From Gammaproteobacteria bacterium (GTDB lineage: Bacteria > Pseudomonadota > Gammaproteobacteria > Competibacterales > Competibacteraceae): a stretch of 64,000 nt of DNA. The position numbers and the translations under genes are program-made. Below are positions 17,322-27,040 of this stretch, piece by piece. The stretch's first letter is position 1. Each line of letters starts with the position of its first letter. The stretch is taken from positions 124,001 to 188,000 of the forward strand of contig JACKNF010000006.1 in the NCBI GenBank assembly GCA_024234995.1. The letters are read 5' to 3'. The notes under the pieces were generated by a model. That model ran no database searches and was not told the DNA's origin. It worked only from the letters and a program-made list of their open reading frames with translations.

Positions 17322-18095
17322 TCATTGTGCCTTCCATAGCATGGCACAGCCTTTCTCACAATTTATTAATCTAGCCATCCATTTAGAATCAGACTTAAGC
17401 CAGCGCGCTACAATCTCCTTTTCATCTGATCTTGAGGCATCATCAAGAAATATGCGGCAGCAATCTGAAAAAGTATGCTTAAGCATCGGGAAAGCGGGAT
17501 ATCTCGCTAGATTGCAAGCAGTCATTGGTGGGCCGTCAATTACGACCATATCAACTAAATTATCTAAATGGGGCAAACTTTCCAGTGAGTACCAGCGATG
17601 ACCAGGCAAATCCTTCATTTCAACCAATGGCGCATCAATAATAGTCGCCCATTCCATGAGTCCCTGGCGCTCTAGTTCGCGGCGAGTAATAGCAGCATAA
17701 GTTGAATCATGCTCCAGACCATATACGTGTCCCTCACCGTTAAGCTGCATAGAGCGCGCTAAAACAACGGTTGAACAACCCGAACTGCACTCCAAAGCGG
17801 TTTCCGGTTTAGCTTCGAGCACATATTTAGCAATCTCCAGCAGAAAATCCGGGGAAGCTGCCCAGCCACGTAGAGTTGGCAATGGCGCTGGTAACTGGAG
17901 CAATCTATCCAGTGAATGAAACGCCTGCATCTGTGCATAAAGCCATTTACTTTCACGATGGATCTCACTAATTTTATCCACCAGATCATAACTCGCAAGA
18001 TGAATCTTTCTCACTTTATGAAAGATCAGCCCGGCAATAGTCAAGACCAAGACAGTCACACCAATATTCAATACGATGAACCACAACATCAACAA
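17322..18095 (-). CDS. Membrane-anchored class I SAM-dependent methyltransferase-like protein
   Basis: This 257-residue protein has an N-terminal hydrophobic anchor (about residues 3-27) followed by a Rossmann-type methyltransferase domain: ALECSSGCSTVVLA as the SAM-binding loop, HVYGLEHDSTYAA with the acidic ribose-binding residue, and MVVIDGPP as the post-II motif. The C-terminal RIFLDDASRSDEKEIV is the region that binds a metal or catalyses transfer in related CmcI-like proteins. It probably methylates a sugar or nucleotide-sugar of the EPS, which is inference from its position 6 bases after the flippase gene in the same operon. Confidence 0.75.
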   Translation of the reverse strand: MLMLWFIVLNIGVTVLVLTIAGLIFHKVRKIHLASYDLVDKISEIHRESKWLYAQMQAFHSLDRLLQLPAPLPTLRGWAASPDFLLEIAKYVLEAKPETALECSSGCSTVVLARSMQLNGEGHVYGLEHDSTYAAITRRELERQGLMEWATIIDAPLVEMKDLPGHRWYSLESLPHLDNLVDMVVIDGPPMTACNLARYPAFPMLKHTFSDCCRIFLDDASRSDEKEIVARWLKSDSKWMARLINCEKGCAMLWKAQ

Positions 18096-18101
18096 TATCC
18101 T

Positions 18102-19565
18102 TCAGTGACGACGGGATAAAAACCGGCGCAACCTCTCGGGTACAACAGGATCCGAAACTACCGGATGAGCGAGCCATCGAACAGCCCATAACCACCCACA
18201 TGCACACAGCACACCTGCCAGTGGAACAACGATATACTCTGGTATCGTCAAATGATTGACTATCAAGAATACCTTGAGCGCCAAGGGTGCACTTAGACTG
18301 AAAAGGGCTAGTTTCAAACTCGCTAATAAACCCGCCCGCAAAACTACCCAATCGGTTGGTAACACAATTTGCTTATGCCAATATACAATCGGTAAAACCA
18401 GCACATAAATGACTAAAAAAACCACCGCATAGGGTATCAGCGTACTGAAAAACAGCGCACAGACAACCAGAGCAAGAATACGCAATGGCTGAATCAGCAA
18501 TTCCGCACGAGTCGTCAGATCGATCCGGCCAGCTGCCGTAATCGTCTGTAACGTCAAATTCCACAGCGCAGCAATTGCACCAGCCAGACAAAAAATCGGA
18601 ACCAAAGGAGCAGCTGCATCCCACTGTGGCCCGAACAACAGACGTAAACTCTCAATCGAATAAATGGCAAGAAATCCGTAAAACGGCCATGCAAAGGCCG
18701 TAACTGCTGCCACACTGCGGCTATGAATCCGATCCAGATTACTACCTTGCCGATACGCCTGGGCAAAAGCTGGATACGCTACATTCCGAATCGCCGACAT
18801 AACATCCCGATGAAATAGATTCATAACCCCCTGAGCGCGACTCAACAGAGCCACTGCCGAGAAGCCAAGGACACGGCCTATCACTAAGTCATTAATACTG
18901 ACTGCAATATGGGTAAGCGCATTGGTAAATGTCACCCGTGATCCAAAATAAAACACCCGACGCCACTCCTTGAGTGTCGGACACAACCAAAATTCACTAC
19001 GCCGATAAATCAGGCCCATAATACAAGTCGTTACTGTACTGGCAATAGCCGACCAAACCAGGCTCATATATCCAAAGTCCAAAAATGCAAGCGTCAAGAC
19101 GGTGGTTGTACCCACGACAGCGGCAGAGAGATTGAACCATATTAAAATCTCAAAAACCATATTGCGTCGCAAAATAGCCATAGTCGTTGAATTAAAAGGA
19201 ATAATCAGGAAATTAATCGAGAGCATCCGCAACACAAACTCCATGCGCTCATCACGGTAGAAATCTGCAACAATCGGTGATATGAATTGGAAAAGAGCAA
19301 AAAAGAAAATAGAGATCATTAATGTGATCGTGAATGCGGTACGGATTCGTTCATTGGTGATTTCCTTCTCCTGAATGAGATACGAACCTACCCCAAAATC
19401 CCGCAACAAATGGACAATACCTGTAACTGCTACAGAAACTGAATAAAGACCAATCTCGTTAGGAGTTAGAAATCTCGCGATTAAGACAAATGTTCCCAAT
19501 TGGAGAATGATGATGATGTAGCTCTCAGCTAGTGATATAGCGAGTGATTTTGTTACATTAGCCAA
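18102..19565 (-). CDS. Wzx-type polysaccharide flippase (lipopolysaccharide biosynthesis protein)
   Basis: This 487-residue polytopic membrane protein with about 12-14 helices belongs to the MATE/MOP exporter superfamily that flips undecaprenyl-linked repeat units to the periplasm. The N-terminal part LGTFVLIARFLTPNEIGLYS, the DFGVGSYLIQEKE segment and the YFGSRVTFTNALTHI segment are typical of the WzxC/polysaccharide-biosynthesis subfamily. It lies between the TPR gene and the methyltransferase on the minus strand. It pairs functionally with the O-glycosylation ligase/polymerase at 2583-3890. Confidence 0.88.
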   Translation of the reverse strand: MANVTKSLAISLAESYIIIILQLGTFVLIARFLTPNEIGLYSVSVAVTGIVHLLRDFGVGSYLIQEKEITNERIRTAFTITLMISIFFFALFQFISPIVADFYRDERMEFVLRMLSINFLIIPFNSTTMAILRRNMVFEILIWFNLSAAVVGTTTVLTLAFLDFGYMSLVWSAIASTVTTCIMGLIYRRSEFWLCPTLKEWRRVFYFGSRVTFTNALTHIAVSINDLVIGRVLGFSAVALLSRAQGVMNLFHRDVMSAIRNVAYPAFAQAYRQGSNLDRIHSRSVAAVTAFAWPFYGFLAIYSIESLRLLFGPQWDAAAPLVPIFCLAGAIAALWNLTLQTITAAGRIDLTTRAELLIQPLRILALVVCALFFSTLIPYAVVFLVIYVLVLPIVYWHKQIVLPTDWVVLRAGLLASLKLALFSLSAPLALKVFLIVNHLTIPEYIVVPLAGVLCACGWLWAVRWLAHPVVSDPVVPERLRRFLSRRH

Positions 19566-19613
19566 TGTTAGCCAGCTTAGTTAAATAGTGAAAAATCTTT
19601 TGATTATATTCGT

Positions 19614-20273
19614 TTATGGCCATTGCCCAACTCGTTTTAATTGATTGCGTAAACCCGGTAAGGGATACCCAAGCTGATAGGCCCGACGCGCATGTTGCTT
19701 CGCCAGCATATAATCCTTCTTCTGAAAATACGCAAGACCCAGATTATATTGTAAATCTGCGGAATTAGGCTGTAATTTCTCAGAAATTTTATAACGTTCC
19801 AAAGCCTGATCCAACTTGCCAGTACGTTGCAGATAAATACCATAAATCAAATGAACATTAGGATCATTAGGACGCCAGCGCAAGGCACGGTCAAAGTAAC
19901 ACGCAGCGGTCACTGGAAAACCACGTTCAGAAACTGGGGGCTGATAAGGTCTATTGATCTGCTGACTTTTTTGACGTTCCCGAATATCATAACGTAGCAT
20001 TGCATACAATGCCCGATGGTGATTAGGAAACGCCCGAAGCGTATAGTCAAGTTCAGCCCACAGAGCACCCGACTTTCCACGAATTAAACTTTCAACCTCC
20101 AAGGTAAAATGATAGGACTCAACGATCGGCAATCTATTTTTGTAATCATCAACATTAGTATAATCAAAAGGGCCATAATGATTTTTTAGAGATCCACACA
20201 AGGGATCAGCACAAGCGGGCATTGCCAGAAATCCAGCCAAAACTAGTAGCAGTGACAAAATAGTAAAGTGCAT
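19614..20273 (-). CDS. Secreted TPR-repeat protein
   Basis: This 219-residue protein has a Sec signal peptide (hydrophobic run, residues 4-18, cleavage probably after MPACA). The C-terminal half contains about three TPR units (FDRALRWRPNDPNVHLIYG, LDQALERYKISEKLQPN and NLGLAYFQKKDYMLAKQHA), which form a protein-protein interaction scaffold. The N-terminal region (NHYGPFDYTNVDDYK) is also found in TPR proteins of EPS clusters. It is likely periplasmic, where it could assist polymerisation or export. No enzymatic motif is visible. Confidence 0.8.
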   Translation of the reverse strand: MHFTILSLLLVLAGFLAMPACADPLCGSLKNHYGPFDYTNVDDYKNRLPIVESYHFTLEVESLIRGKSGALWAELDYTLRAFPNHHRALYAMLRYDIRERQKSQQINRPYQPPVSERGFPVTAACYFDRALRWRPNDPNVHLIYGIYLQRTGKLDQALERYKISEKLQPNSADLQYNLGLAYFQKKDYMLAKQHARRAYQLGYPLPGLRNQLKRVGQWP

Positions 20274-20419
20274 AACATGATCTTTAATAAGGATATTTTA
20301 TCGAAATTAGCGGGAGCATCCCTAGCTACTAACAAATCCGCTCATAATTGGAATCATCACATCCGCCAGCAGAAATGGCAAGCCGCCATGAAGTGTATTC
20401 GATGATGATCTTTAAAGAT

Positions 20420-21464
20420 TAGAAGTTACGCAGTTGCTGGCAAAGTATAAAGCGGATTGGTCAGATAGGCACGCACGGCAGGACAGATGATGGCGGTTTT
20501 GGCTTCGAACCAACTCACTCCGGCACGATAGCAATGCCATTCCAAGCGCAGGAAAGCCCGCAGGCATAAGCTGATGTAATTGCGTTGAGCGCGGGCGACG
20601 CGCACTTGCGCGCGTTCTATCCCACATAACTGCTTGATCCCGCGATGATAGTGCTCGATGGTCCGGGCATAGCCGACGAAGCGCACGCGGGTCAGCGGCG
20701 ACATCCGCAAGTTATTGCTCGCCCACCACTTACTGTCGCCGTCTGGGGCGACGATCTTGAACAGGCGAATCGGGCTATCGCCTTTCAGATGGACGAGGGT
20801 ACCGCCAGCATCCGTTTCGACCCGCACCACCGGGCGCAAGCCGCTCCGGCCAGGGTTGACCAAGCGGTTGCTTTTCAGCCGCGTTAACCAAACCCAGCCA
20901 AACCCCCAAATCAACTTCAGGTTCTCCAGACTACCGTACCAACTGTCGAAAACCACGCATTCCAGGTCAAATCCTCGCTCGTGCGCGGCTTGCAGCAGGG
21001 CGTAAAAGTGATCGTTTTTGGTCAAATAGTCCCCGACCTTGTCGTAAGGCCGGTAGTCCACCAGCATGTGGCGATCTCCTTGCGTCCATAATAGCGTGAT
21101 CAGATTGATACCCTCGACCACCGCGTGGTGCTTGCCCGACCAGTGCCGTTGCACCAAGTCGATCCGCTTGGCGTACGGCTTGTCCAACGTCGAGCCGTCG
21201 ACCACCAAAACACCCCCGCATCGCTCGACCTGATCGGCCGCTTCGCACCAGAGCGCGGCGGGATCCAGCTCCAGGCGATGCAGTAGCTGGGTAAAGGCAT
21301 CGTGCGCGGGCGCCGCCGGTTCCTCCGGTTGTACCCGCGCCGCTTCCGTCGCGCTGCACGCCTTCGGCATGGCAATCAAAAAGTCGATGTAATCCCGATC
21401 ACTCACTTTGGGTGGGTTCATGCGGTTCCTTTTACCTCACCACCAGGCAACTGCGTAACTTCTA
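20420..21464 (-). mobile_element. IS701-like insertion sequence, copy 2
   Basis: The ends are TAGAAGTTACGCAGTTGC (20420-20437) and its complement GCAACTGCGTAACTTCTA (21447-21464), an 18-bp perfect inverted repeat. The four-base flanks do not match, so no target duplication is visible. The orientation is opposite to copy 1, and the element lies 108 bp from the decayed IS4 copy. Confidence 0.85.
20426..21421 (-). CDS. IS701-like DDE transposase
   Basis: This 331-residue intact frame has VVDGSTLDKPYAKR (first Asp), VFDSWYGSLENLKLI (second Asp), WLTRLKSNRLVNP and the Glu-containing HYHRGIKQLCGIERAQVR near the C-terminus. The stop codon lies within the terminal inverted repeat, as is usual for compact IS elements. 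Comparison with copy 1 shows what that copy lost: its N-terminal 25 residues and its C-terminal frame. The family (IS701-like, IS4 superfamily) is assigned from memory of related cyanobacterial and proteobacterial elements. Confidence 0.85.
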   Translation of the reverse strand: MNPPKVSDRDYIDFLIAMPKACSATEAARVQPEEPAAPAHDAFTQLLHRLELDPAALWCEAADQVERCGGVLVVDGSTLDKPYAKRIDLVQRHWSGKHHAVVEGINLITLLWTQGDRHMLVDYRPYDKVGDYLTKNDHFYALLQAAHERGFDLECVVFDSWYGSLENLKLIWGFGWVWLTRLKSNRLVNPGRSGLRPVVRVETDAGGTLVHLKGDSPIRLFKIVAPDGDSKWWASNNLRMSPLTRVRFVGYARTIEHYHRGIKQLCGIERAQVRVARAQRNYISLCLRAFLRLEWHCYRAGVSWFEAKTAIICPAVRAYLTNPLYTLPATA

Positions 21465-21572
21465 CACCTAGATGTTTAGTCCCACATTATGGAGGAATGG
21501 ATCAACGTTAAATCGTTCTGGTTCATTTGTCCATATTTTGCAGACATATTCATAGGGTGTAAGTCCCTTGAG

Positions 21573-22770
21573 CTTACCACCTATCAGTTTCTCATCACGG
21601 GGCAAACCCGATAGAAGGAAGGTAACGGTTGTTGCATTTGTAGCTTCCGGTGGAGCGCACGCAGACCCCTGGGTGAACCAGGAAACGGCGCTCCGGGCGA
21701 GTTTTCGAAAGGTCCAATGGTGAGGATCGGTCTGTTCTTGCGTCTTTTTTCCAGGGGCGTGGGGTGATCGCGGGCCTCCTCTTGACCGACGCGCACGCAC
21801 CAGTACATGGCCAAGGCCATGATCAGCAGCAACCGATCGAGGCCGGTCAGCGGCCTGTAACTGCGTGTCTTCTAATTGAAAACCGCGGCTTTTGAAGTCG
21901 GAGAACATCGGCTCAATGCCCCAGCGACTCGCGTAATCCCGCACGGTCGCCGATTTGGCGGGTCATTCATGGCGATGATCCGGGGTTCCGGTGGGCCCCC
22001 CTCATGCCAAATCGCCAGATTCGTCGCGACCCCTGATTGAATAACCGCACATTGGGCAGATGGCGCTCGGTTTGCCCTGCGGCGAGCACCGGTCGTGGTC
22101 ATGTCTCCAAACCCTGGATCTACATTGAGATTGCCTTTCAATCGTAACCGATAATGCCAACCGGACTGCGCGTGAAGCCACGCGAATAAATCCACCGAGG
22201 GATAAAAGCGATCCGCTGAAAGCAGCACCTCGGCTCCCGCCGGAGCCACGCGCGAACTTGTTCTAATACCGCTTTCTGGGCCGCAAAACCCAGATTGGCC
22301 GGGCCAGCTTCCACCCGCCAAGCAAGAGGTAAGGCCCGATCGCCGATCCCAAGGCTCACCATCAAAATCGCAAAACGATCCCCAAATCGGTTTGGCCCAG
22401 ACTCAGAATGATCGTCTGTCCCTGCGGGCCCGCCGCGGTTAAGGCTTAGCGCGCCCACGGTTCCAGCACTTCGCTACTCGACAGCAATGGATTTTTTAAT
22501 AACCGGCGCAGCCACTGCTCGCGCATATCTTGCCGTTCGGTCTCCAACGGTAAAAGATTAGCAAGTTCCACAGTATTTGGGGTCTGAGCTTCCAGAATCG
22601 CCCCGACCGCCAAGGCCAATTTCGTAATCACTGTCTTACGCAACCCTGGGTGAGCTGCTCTCAATCCTGCTTCGATTGCTGTCGCCAATTGTCGAACCGT
22701 TCCCATGATCCCCTCATGATGTTCATTAAACTCATAATCCTAGTCTAACTCAGAACTGATAGGTGGTAAG
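21573..22770 (-). mobile_element. Decayed IS4-family insertion sequence, copy 2
   Basis: The element has the same 17-bp ends CTTACCACCTATCAGTT as copy 1 (21573-21589 and, inverted, 22754-22770), but it is 1198 bp, 4 bp shorter. The flanking decamers GTCCCTTGAG and GCTGCTCAAC do not match, so the original duplication has been lost or the ends have recombined. Confidence 0.92.
21583..22706 (-). pseudogene. IS4-family transposase with several frameshifts
   Basis: The same protein as at 4909-6024 is spread over at least four frames. The N-terminus MGTVRQLATAIEAGL to VLEPWAR (stop at 22446 replaces the Q codon) is followed by DRFAILMVSLGIGDRALPL, then AEVLLSADRFYPSVD, then YASRWGIEPMF-like sequence with the spacing disturbed (GITRVAGALS in one frame). 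The A6 tract and the -1 frame C-terminus (KTQEQTDPHHW) are also present. A further one-base difference appears near FTQGS compared with copy 1. The copy should be inactive. Confidence 0.88.
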
Positions 22771-22846
22771 GCTGCTCAACACACGATGATGATCGTATCT
22801 TCGCCTCTAGCGACAGGGCCAACGATGTGGATATTATAAATCCGGT

Positions 22847-24278
22847 GTAACTACCTACCCCCGTCATGCCACCGTGACGGGTTGCAGCAAAAATAGCTGC
22901 CGCAGACAGGTAAACACATTCAGCTGTTTGCGGAAGGTGGAAATTGCCGCTTGCAGGCGAGCGTACACTTGAGCGCCCGGCTGGGTACGAAAACATCCAC
23001 TGACCTTTTGTTTCACCTTGGCGGGCCGTAAGTCCCGTTCCGCTTGGTTATTGGTGAACGGGATACCCGGCTCCAAGGCGAAGGCGAGCACCCCACCCTC
23101 ATGTTCCCGCAGCCGGTTGAGCAGGTTACGCCCTTTGGATTGCTTGGGCTTGCCCCGCGGGCTGGGTTGCGGTGGCGGTTCTTCCCCGTCAGCTTGGGCT
23201 AGAATCCGGCGGTAGTGCCCGCGCACGTCGTCAGCCGCCGCCACGGGGCGCGGCCCCTGATGAAGGGTCCACAGCCACTGGTGCAGGTCTTTCGCCCAGC
23301 GCGAGCCGTTTTCCATCAAGTTGTTGAGTTCGCGCAGCAAGTGTGCCCCGCACAACACATGACGCGCCTGCTGGAACTGGAAGTACGGCGACCAACAGTC
23401 ATGCACCGCCGTGCCGTGGAAATCCTTGAGCACCGAGGCCACGCTCGCCAAAGCCTCATTACCCCGCTTAGCGTGAACAAACAAGTGGGTGTGGGTGGCA
23501 GTGGACGCTGTGTGCAGCCAGTGCAGCCGGCCCGCGACGCGCACGCCGGTTTCATCGAAATGTACGGTCTCTTGGGCCAACAGCCGCGCGACGACCTGCT
23601 GCTCGATCGGTTCGGCCAAGGTATAGCCCCGTTCCAACGCCTCCTCGATCGTGGCGCTGTTGAGGTCATACCCGTACAGGTCTTCGAACAACTGGCTGAT
23701 TTGTTCCAGTGGCATCTTGTGGTCCACCGACAGTTTCGTGACCAAGGCCCGTACTCCCGCACCGTACTGCACCGCCGCCGTCACCTCAGCAGGGTATTCG
23801 CCACGCTGCCACACCCCGCAGCACTGGATTTGAACCAGGCGGTGCTCGGTCACTTCCAGTTTCGGTTCCGGCACGTCGAACACTTGCCGACTTGGCATGA
23901 CCTCATGGACTTCATCCGGCGAGAAGGCCCGTCCACAGCATCGGCATTGCCTCGGCAGGTGAATTTGAACCTGATCGGGCTGGGCCACGCGCTGGAGGGT
24001 GTTACCTCGGTGCCCGGCTTGCCCACCGTTGGCGCGGTTGCCCGCTTTAGGCAAGCCCGGCTTGGCCGTCTTTTTCTGATACCCGTCGCTGCTCGGCGGC
24101 TGGTGGCTGTTGGTGCTATTCAATCCCAAACGACGACGTGGCTCCGCGTTCTCGGCCTTGAGCCGCTCATTTTCTGCAACAAGCTGCTGGATAATCGCCT
24201 TGAGCGATTTAATGTCGTCAGGAAGGTCTGTCATATGCCCAGTTTAGTTTTTTTGGCGTATGGTGGTAGGTAGTTACA
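22847..24278 (-). mobile_element. IS66-family insertion sequence with 8-bp target duplication
   Basis: The ends are GTAACTACCTACC (22847 onward) and its inverse ending at 24278. The direct repeats AATCCGGT at 22839-22846 and 24279-24286 are 8 bp, as expected for IS66. Only the tnpC-type transposase is present, with no tnpA/tnpB accessory genes, as in the single-gene branch of the family. Confidence 0.93.
22864..24234 (-). CDS. IS66-family transposase (TnpC)
   Basis: This 456-residue protein starts with an N-terminal leucine-zipper-like coiled coil (IIQQLVAENERLKAENAE). A zinc-binding segment follows (CRCCGRAF), then the DDE core with HFDETGVRV, HDCWSPYFQ and NQAERDLRPAKVKQK, and a C-terminal tail ending in VTVA. 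The frame is intact and the ends and duplication are clean, so this could be an active element. It separates the decayed IS4 copy from the heparinase-like gene. Confidence 0.95.
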   Translation of the reverse strand: MTDLPDDIKSLKAIIQQLVAENERLKAENAEPRRRLGLNSTNSHQPPSSDGYQKKTAKPGLPKAGNRANGGQAGHRGNTLQRVAQPDQVQIHLPRQCRCCGRAFSPDEVHEVMPSRQVFDVPEPKLEVTEHRLVQIQCCGVWQRGEYPAEVTAAVQYGAGVRALVTKLSVDHKMPLEQISQLFEDLYGYDLNSATIEEALERGYTLAEPIEQQVVARLLAQETVHFDETGVRVAGRLHWLHTASTATHTHLFVHAKRGNEALASVASVLKDFHGTAVHDCWSPYFQFQQARHVLCGAHLLRELNNLMENGSRWAKDLHQWLWTLHQGPRPVAAADDVRGHYRRILAQADGEEPPPQPSPRGKPKQSKGRNLLNRLREHEGGVLAFALEPGIPFTNNQAERDLRPAKVKQKVSGCFRTQPGAQVYARLQAAISTFRKQLNVFTCLRQLFLLQPVTVA

Positions 24279-24384
24279 ATCCGGTAATGATTTGCCAATC
24301 GGTCGACCTCTATCTTAAGGAACGGAGTACATCTAGATTTGACTGATGCAGTAACCCTACCCAACAATCAGTGGTGATCCTACG

Positions 24385-26835
24385 GTGCGAATCCTGCGAA
24401 TCCTCGGCAAATTCCTCAAGAGTTATCTGATCGGCGTGGGGCTGCTGGCGCATGTCGCGCTAGCTGGTGCGATTCTGTATGGTCTTTCCCAGTCGCAACT
24501 GACCATCCGGCAACTACTGGTCAAGGCCGCCCAGAAAGGCGGCATCGCATCCCCCACCCTGGTAGAATGGATCGCCCCGCCAGCGCGCTTTACGGACTTC
24601 ACCCTGGATGGCCGCTTGCGCGCCGCTCATCCCCGGATTTTGTTACCCGAACTAGCTCAATGGCCGGGCCGAGGCGCACCGCCACTGATGGCCGAACGCA
24701 CCGCGCTGTACAAGCAACGAGGCGTTGCCGACCTGTCGACCTGCAGTGCTGGGGGGATTTTAGGAGCGACCGCTTGCTGGCTGACCTACGGCGAAACCGC
24801 ACAGGCCAAACTGTTGTTGAAAGCAGCGCAGGGATTTTATATTGAAACTCCGACCGTCAATGGTTATGGCAATAGCTGGGCGTTGGCCTTCGCCTACGAT
24901 TTTCTACGCCTTTCTCCCGATCTGCCGGCGGCGGACCGGGTGCAGATCGAAATACGCATCGAGACTGCCTTGCGAGAAGCGCTCCGCGCCTTGGATGAAT
25001 CCTCGGCCTCGCTCTGGCATGGCCGCAGTTCATTGGCCGCCATCGCTTGGCTATGTGCCGTTGTCCTCGATCCCGGTGATTCCATCGAACGCCAGCAACT
25101 TATCGCCCGTGCTCAGGGACATTTCCTAGAAACCATTCATGCGCTGGCCCTCACCGAAGGCTGGCCAGAAGGCTATAATTACTGGGTTCAAGAACGGGCC
25201 TTCTTGATCGCCCTAGCGGGTTCCGCGTATTTAAATGGCCTGGAAGACAGCCGCCAAGCGGATCTAGTCCGCAAAGCGTTGCGCCGGGTCGGTTATTGGA
25301 CGATTTACGCCACCCGCCCCGATCAGCGTATCGAAGGGCTGGGCGACGAAGGTTCCCGGGTGGATTTGAAGGACGAAACCCGCCGAGTCATCGACCTGAT
25401 TACCCAAGCTACCCGCGATCCGGTGCTGGCCGGCTATTCACTTTACTTGGAGCACTTGCACGGTGCCGAGAGCTATTACCGGGATTACCGCTGGGGATTC
25501 AATCTGTTCAACGACCCCACGGTCACACCGGTTGGCGGCGGCGCTCTGGCGGGATTCAACGATTTATTGCCCACCGCCGAACTGTTCGGCCAAGACAGCT
25601 TCAATCTTGCCTATATCCGCTCCGGCTGGTCACCGGATGCCACCTTCATCAGCTTCCGCGCCGGCGATACTTTCACCCATCACGGTCACTACGACGCGGG
25701 ACATTTCAGCCTGTTCAAAGGCGCGCCGCTGGCGATCAATAGCAGCCCCTACGGTGATTTCTTTGGGCAGAATCGCCTCAACTATGCTATCCGCGGCGTC
25801 GCCAAGAACACGCTGCTGATTCTGCGTCCCGGCGAAAAAGTCCATCCCAACCGCTTTTTCAACGAAAACGTCTCCGATGGCGGGCCACGCATCATCATTC
25901 CGACGGGCAGCGCCATCAGCAGCATCCAGGATTGGCTAGAGAATCGTAACAAAGGGCTGTATCTGGAAGGCGGTCAGCTGGAGCGCTTTGAACATCGGGA
26001 AGGTGACTACACCTACATCGCCGCTGATTTGACCGCTGCCTACAATAACCCGGATCACGATGAAGGCGGGTGGGGCGGAAAAGTCAAGCGAGTTCAACGT
26101 CAGTTATTGTACCTGGCCAACGAAGATCGGCTGTTGATCCGTGATCGGGTGCGGACCGTCCAAACCGGCTTTGTCAAAAAATGGCTGCTGCATACGGTTG
26201 ATCGGCCTGAAGTGGCTGATCTACGAATCCTCAAAGGTCAGCCCGATAACGGCATTCTGGAAAGCACTAGTGATTTCGCCGAAGTGCGAAACGGACGAGG
26301 TTGGCTAACAGTGCAACGCATCCTGCCGGAAGATGCAATCATGCGCCTAGTCGGCGGCCGGGATTATCAGTATTACGTGGAAACGGATGGCGATGAAACG
26401 GAACTGAATGGGATCAATTTCGTTAAAGGCTCCAGTGTAAAACCCTGGTTCGATATCGGCTTATGGCGGCTGGAGATTCAACCAGGCGGCTTACGTCAGG
26501 GCGATACGTTCCTGGTGGTGCTAACCCCGGCTCTTAATGCGCCACGTTCAGCCAGAGCCGCGCAGTTGGCGCTGGATCAAGCGGGGAGCGGCGTGGTCAC
26601 CGATGCGTCCGCAACCGTATTCGTAGATACACCCATCGGCGATGAATTGCGGCTGACGATACCCATGACAACACGCACCGTCCGCGTGATCGGGTTACCA
26701 CCACTGGCCCGCGCCTCGTTGCAGATGGAAAATAGGTCAGCGCCCCTGGTTGAAAGCGCCGCCAGCGCCAGCGGAGTCGCGGTCTTCAAGAGCACGGCAA
26801 ACTGGCAGGGGCGACTCGTCTTAAGGTGGCAATAA
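24385..26835 (+). CDS. Heparinase II/III family protein (putative polysaccharide lyase)
   Basis: This 816-residue protein has an N-terminal membrane anchor (about residues 15-36), an alpha-helical toroid-like domain up to about residue 380 and a C-terminal heparinase II/III beta-sandwich. FISFRAGDTFTHHGHYDAGHFSLF carries the conserved HxHxDxG(H)F pattern (shown in part), followed by LAINSSPYGDF. Such enzymes cleave uronic-acid polysaccharides by beta-elimination. Here it could trim or release the EPS in the periplasm. The start is GTG. The IS66 element ends about 100 bp upstream, so the native promoter may have been changed. Confidence 0.85.
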   Translation: MRILRILGKFLKSYLIGVGLLAHVALAGAILYGLSQSQLTIRQLLVKAAQKGGIASPTLVEWIAPPARFTDFTLDGRLRAAHPRILLPELAQWPGRGAPPLMAERTALYKQRGVADLSTCSAGGILGATACWLTYGETAQAKLLLKAAQGFYIETPTVNGYGNSWALAFAYDFLRLSPDLPAADRVQIEIRIETALREALRALDESSASLWHGRSSLAAIAWLCAVVLDPGDSIERQQLIARAQGHFLETIHALALTEGWPEGYNYWVQERAFLIALAGSAYLNGLEDSRQADLVRKALRRVGYWTIYATRPDQRIEGLGDEGSRVDLKDETRRVIDLITQATRDPVLAGYSLYLEHLHGAESYYRDYRWGFNLFNDPTVTPVGGGALAGFNDLLPTAELFGQDSFNLAYIRSGWSPDATFISFRAGDTFTHHGHYDAGHFSLFKGAPLAINSSPYGDFFGQNRLNYAIRGVAKNTLLILRPGEKVHPNRFFNENVSDGGPRIIIPTGSAISSIQDWLENRNKGLYLEGGQLERFEHREGDYTYIAADLTAAYNNPDHDEGGWGGKVKRVQRQLLYLANEDRLLIRDRVRTVQTGFVKKWLLHTVDRPEVADLRILKGQPDNGILESTSDFAEVRNGRGWLTVQRILPEDAIMRLVGGRDYQYYVETDGDETELNGINFVKGSSVKPWFDIGLWRLEIQPGGLRQGDTFLVVLTPALNAPRSARAAQLALDQAGSGVVTDASATVFVDTPIGDELRLTIPMTTRTVRVIGLPPLARASLQMENRSAPLVESAASASGVAVFKSTANWQGRLVLRWQ

Positions 26836-26844
26836 GATTATGTT

Positions 26845-27023
26845 TTATCGCCAAATCTCCCCTAGCGCGATCTCCAGCTCCGGCAAAGCCAGCGGCGCAA
26901 ATCGAACAATTCTCCTTCCGGCAATTCGATCCGGGCGTCCTCGTCAAAAATGCCGACCTCGCCCATTTGATGATATTCCGCTACCGTGATCCGGTGGCGA
27001 CGGGGTTCGATAACCGCATTCAT
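26845..27023 (-). pseudogene. Uma2-family (DUF820) endonuclease remnant, internally deleted
   Basis: The minus-strand ATG at 27023 opens MNAVIEPRRHRITVAEYHQM and continues through GEVGIFDEDARIELPEGE, the classic N-terminus of Uma2-family putative nucleases. It then runs into a stop at 26862. In another frame, the last bases encode APLALPELEIALGEIWR followed by TAA at 26845-26847, which looks like the C-terminus of the same family. The 180-200-residue full gene has thus lost its middle (including the catalytic region) through a deletion that joins the two ends out of frame. Confidence 0.75.
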
Positions 27024-27040
27024 AGATTCACTCCTGTGAC

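Noticed and set aside
20645..21005. Plus-strand frames inside the IS701-like copy 2
   Set aside because: They are antisense shadows of the transposase, with no family features.
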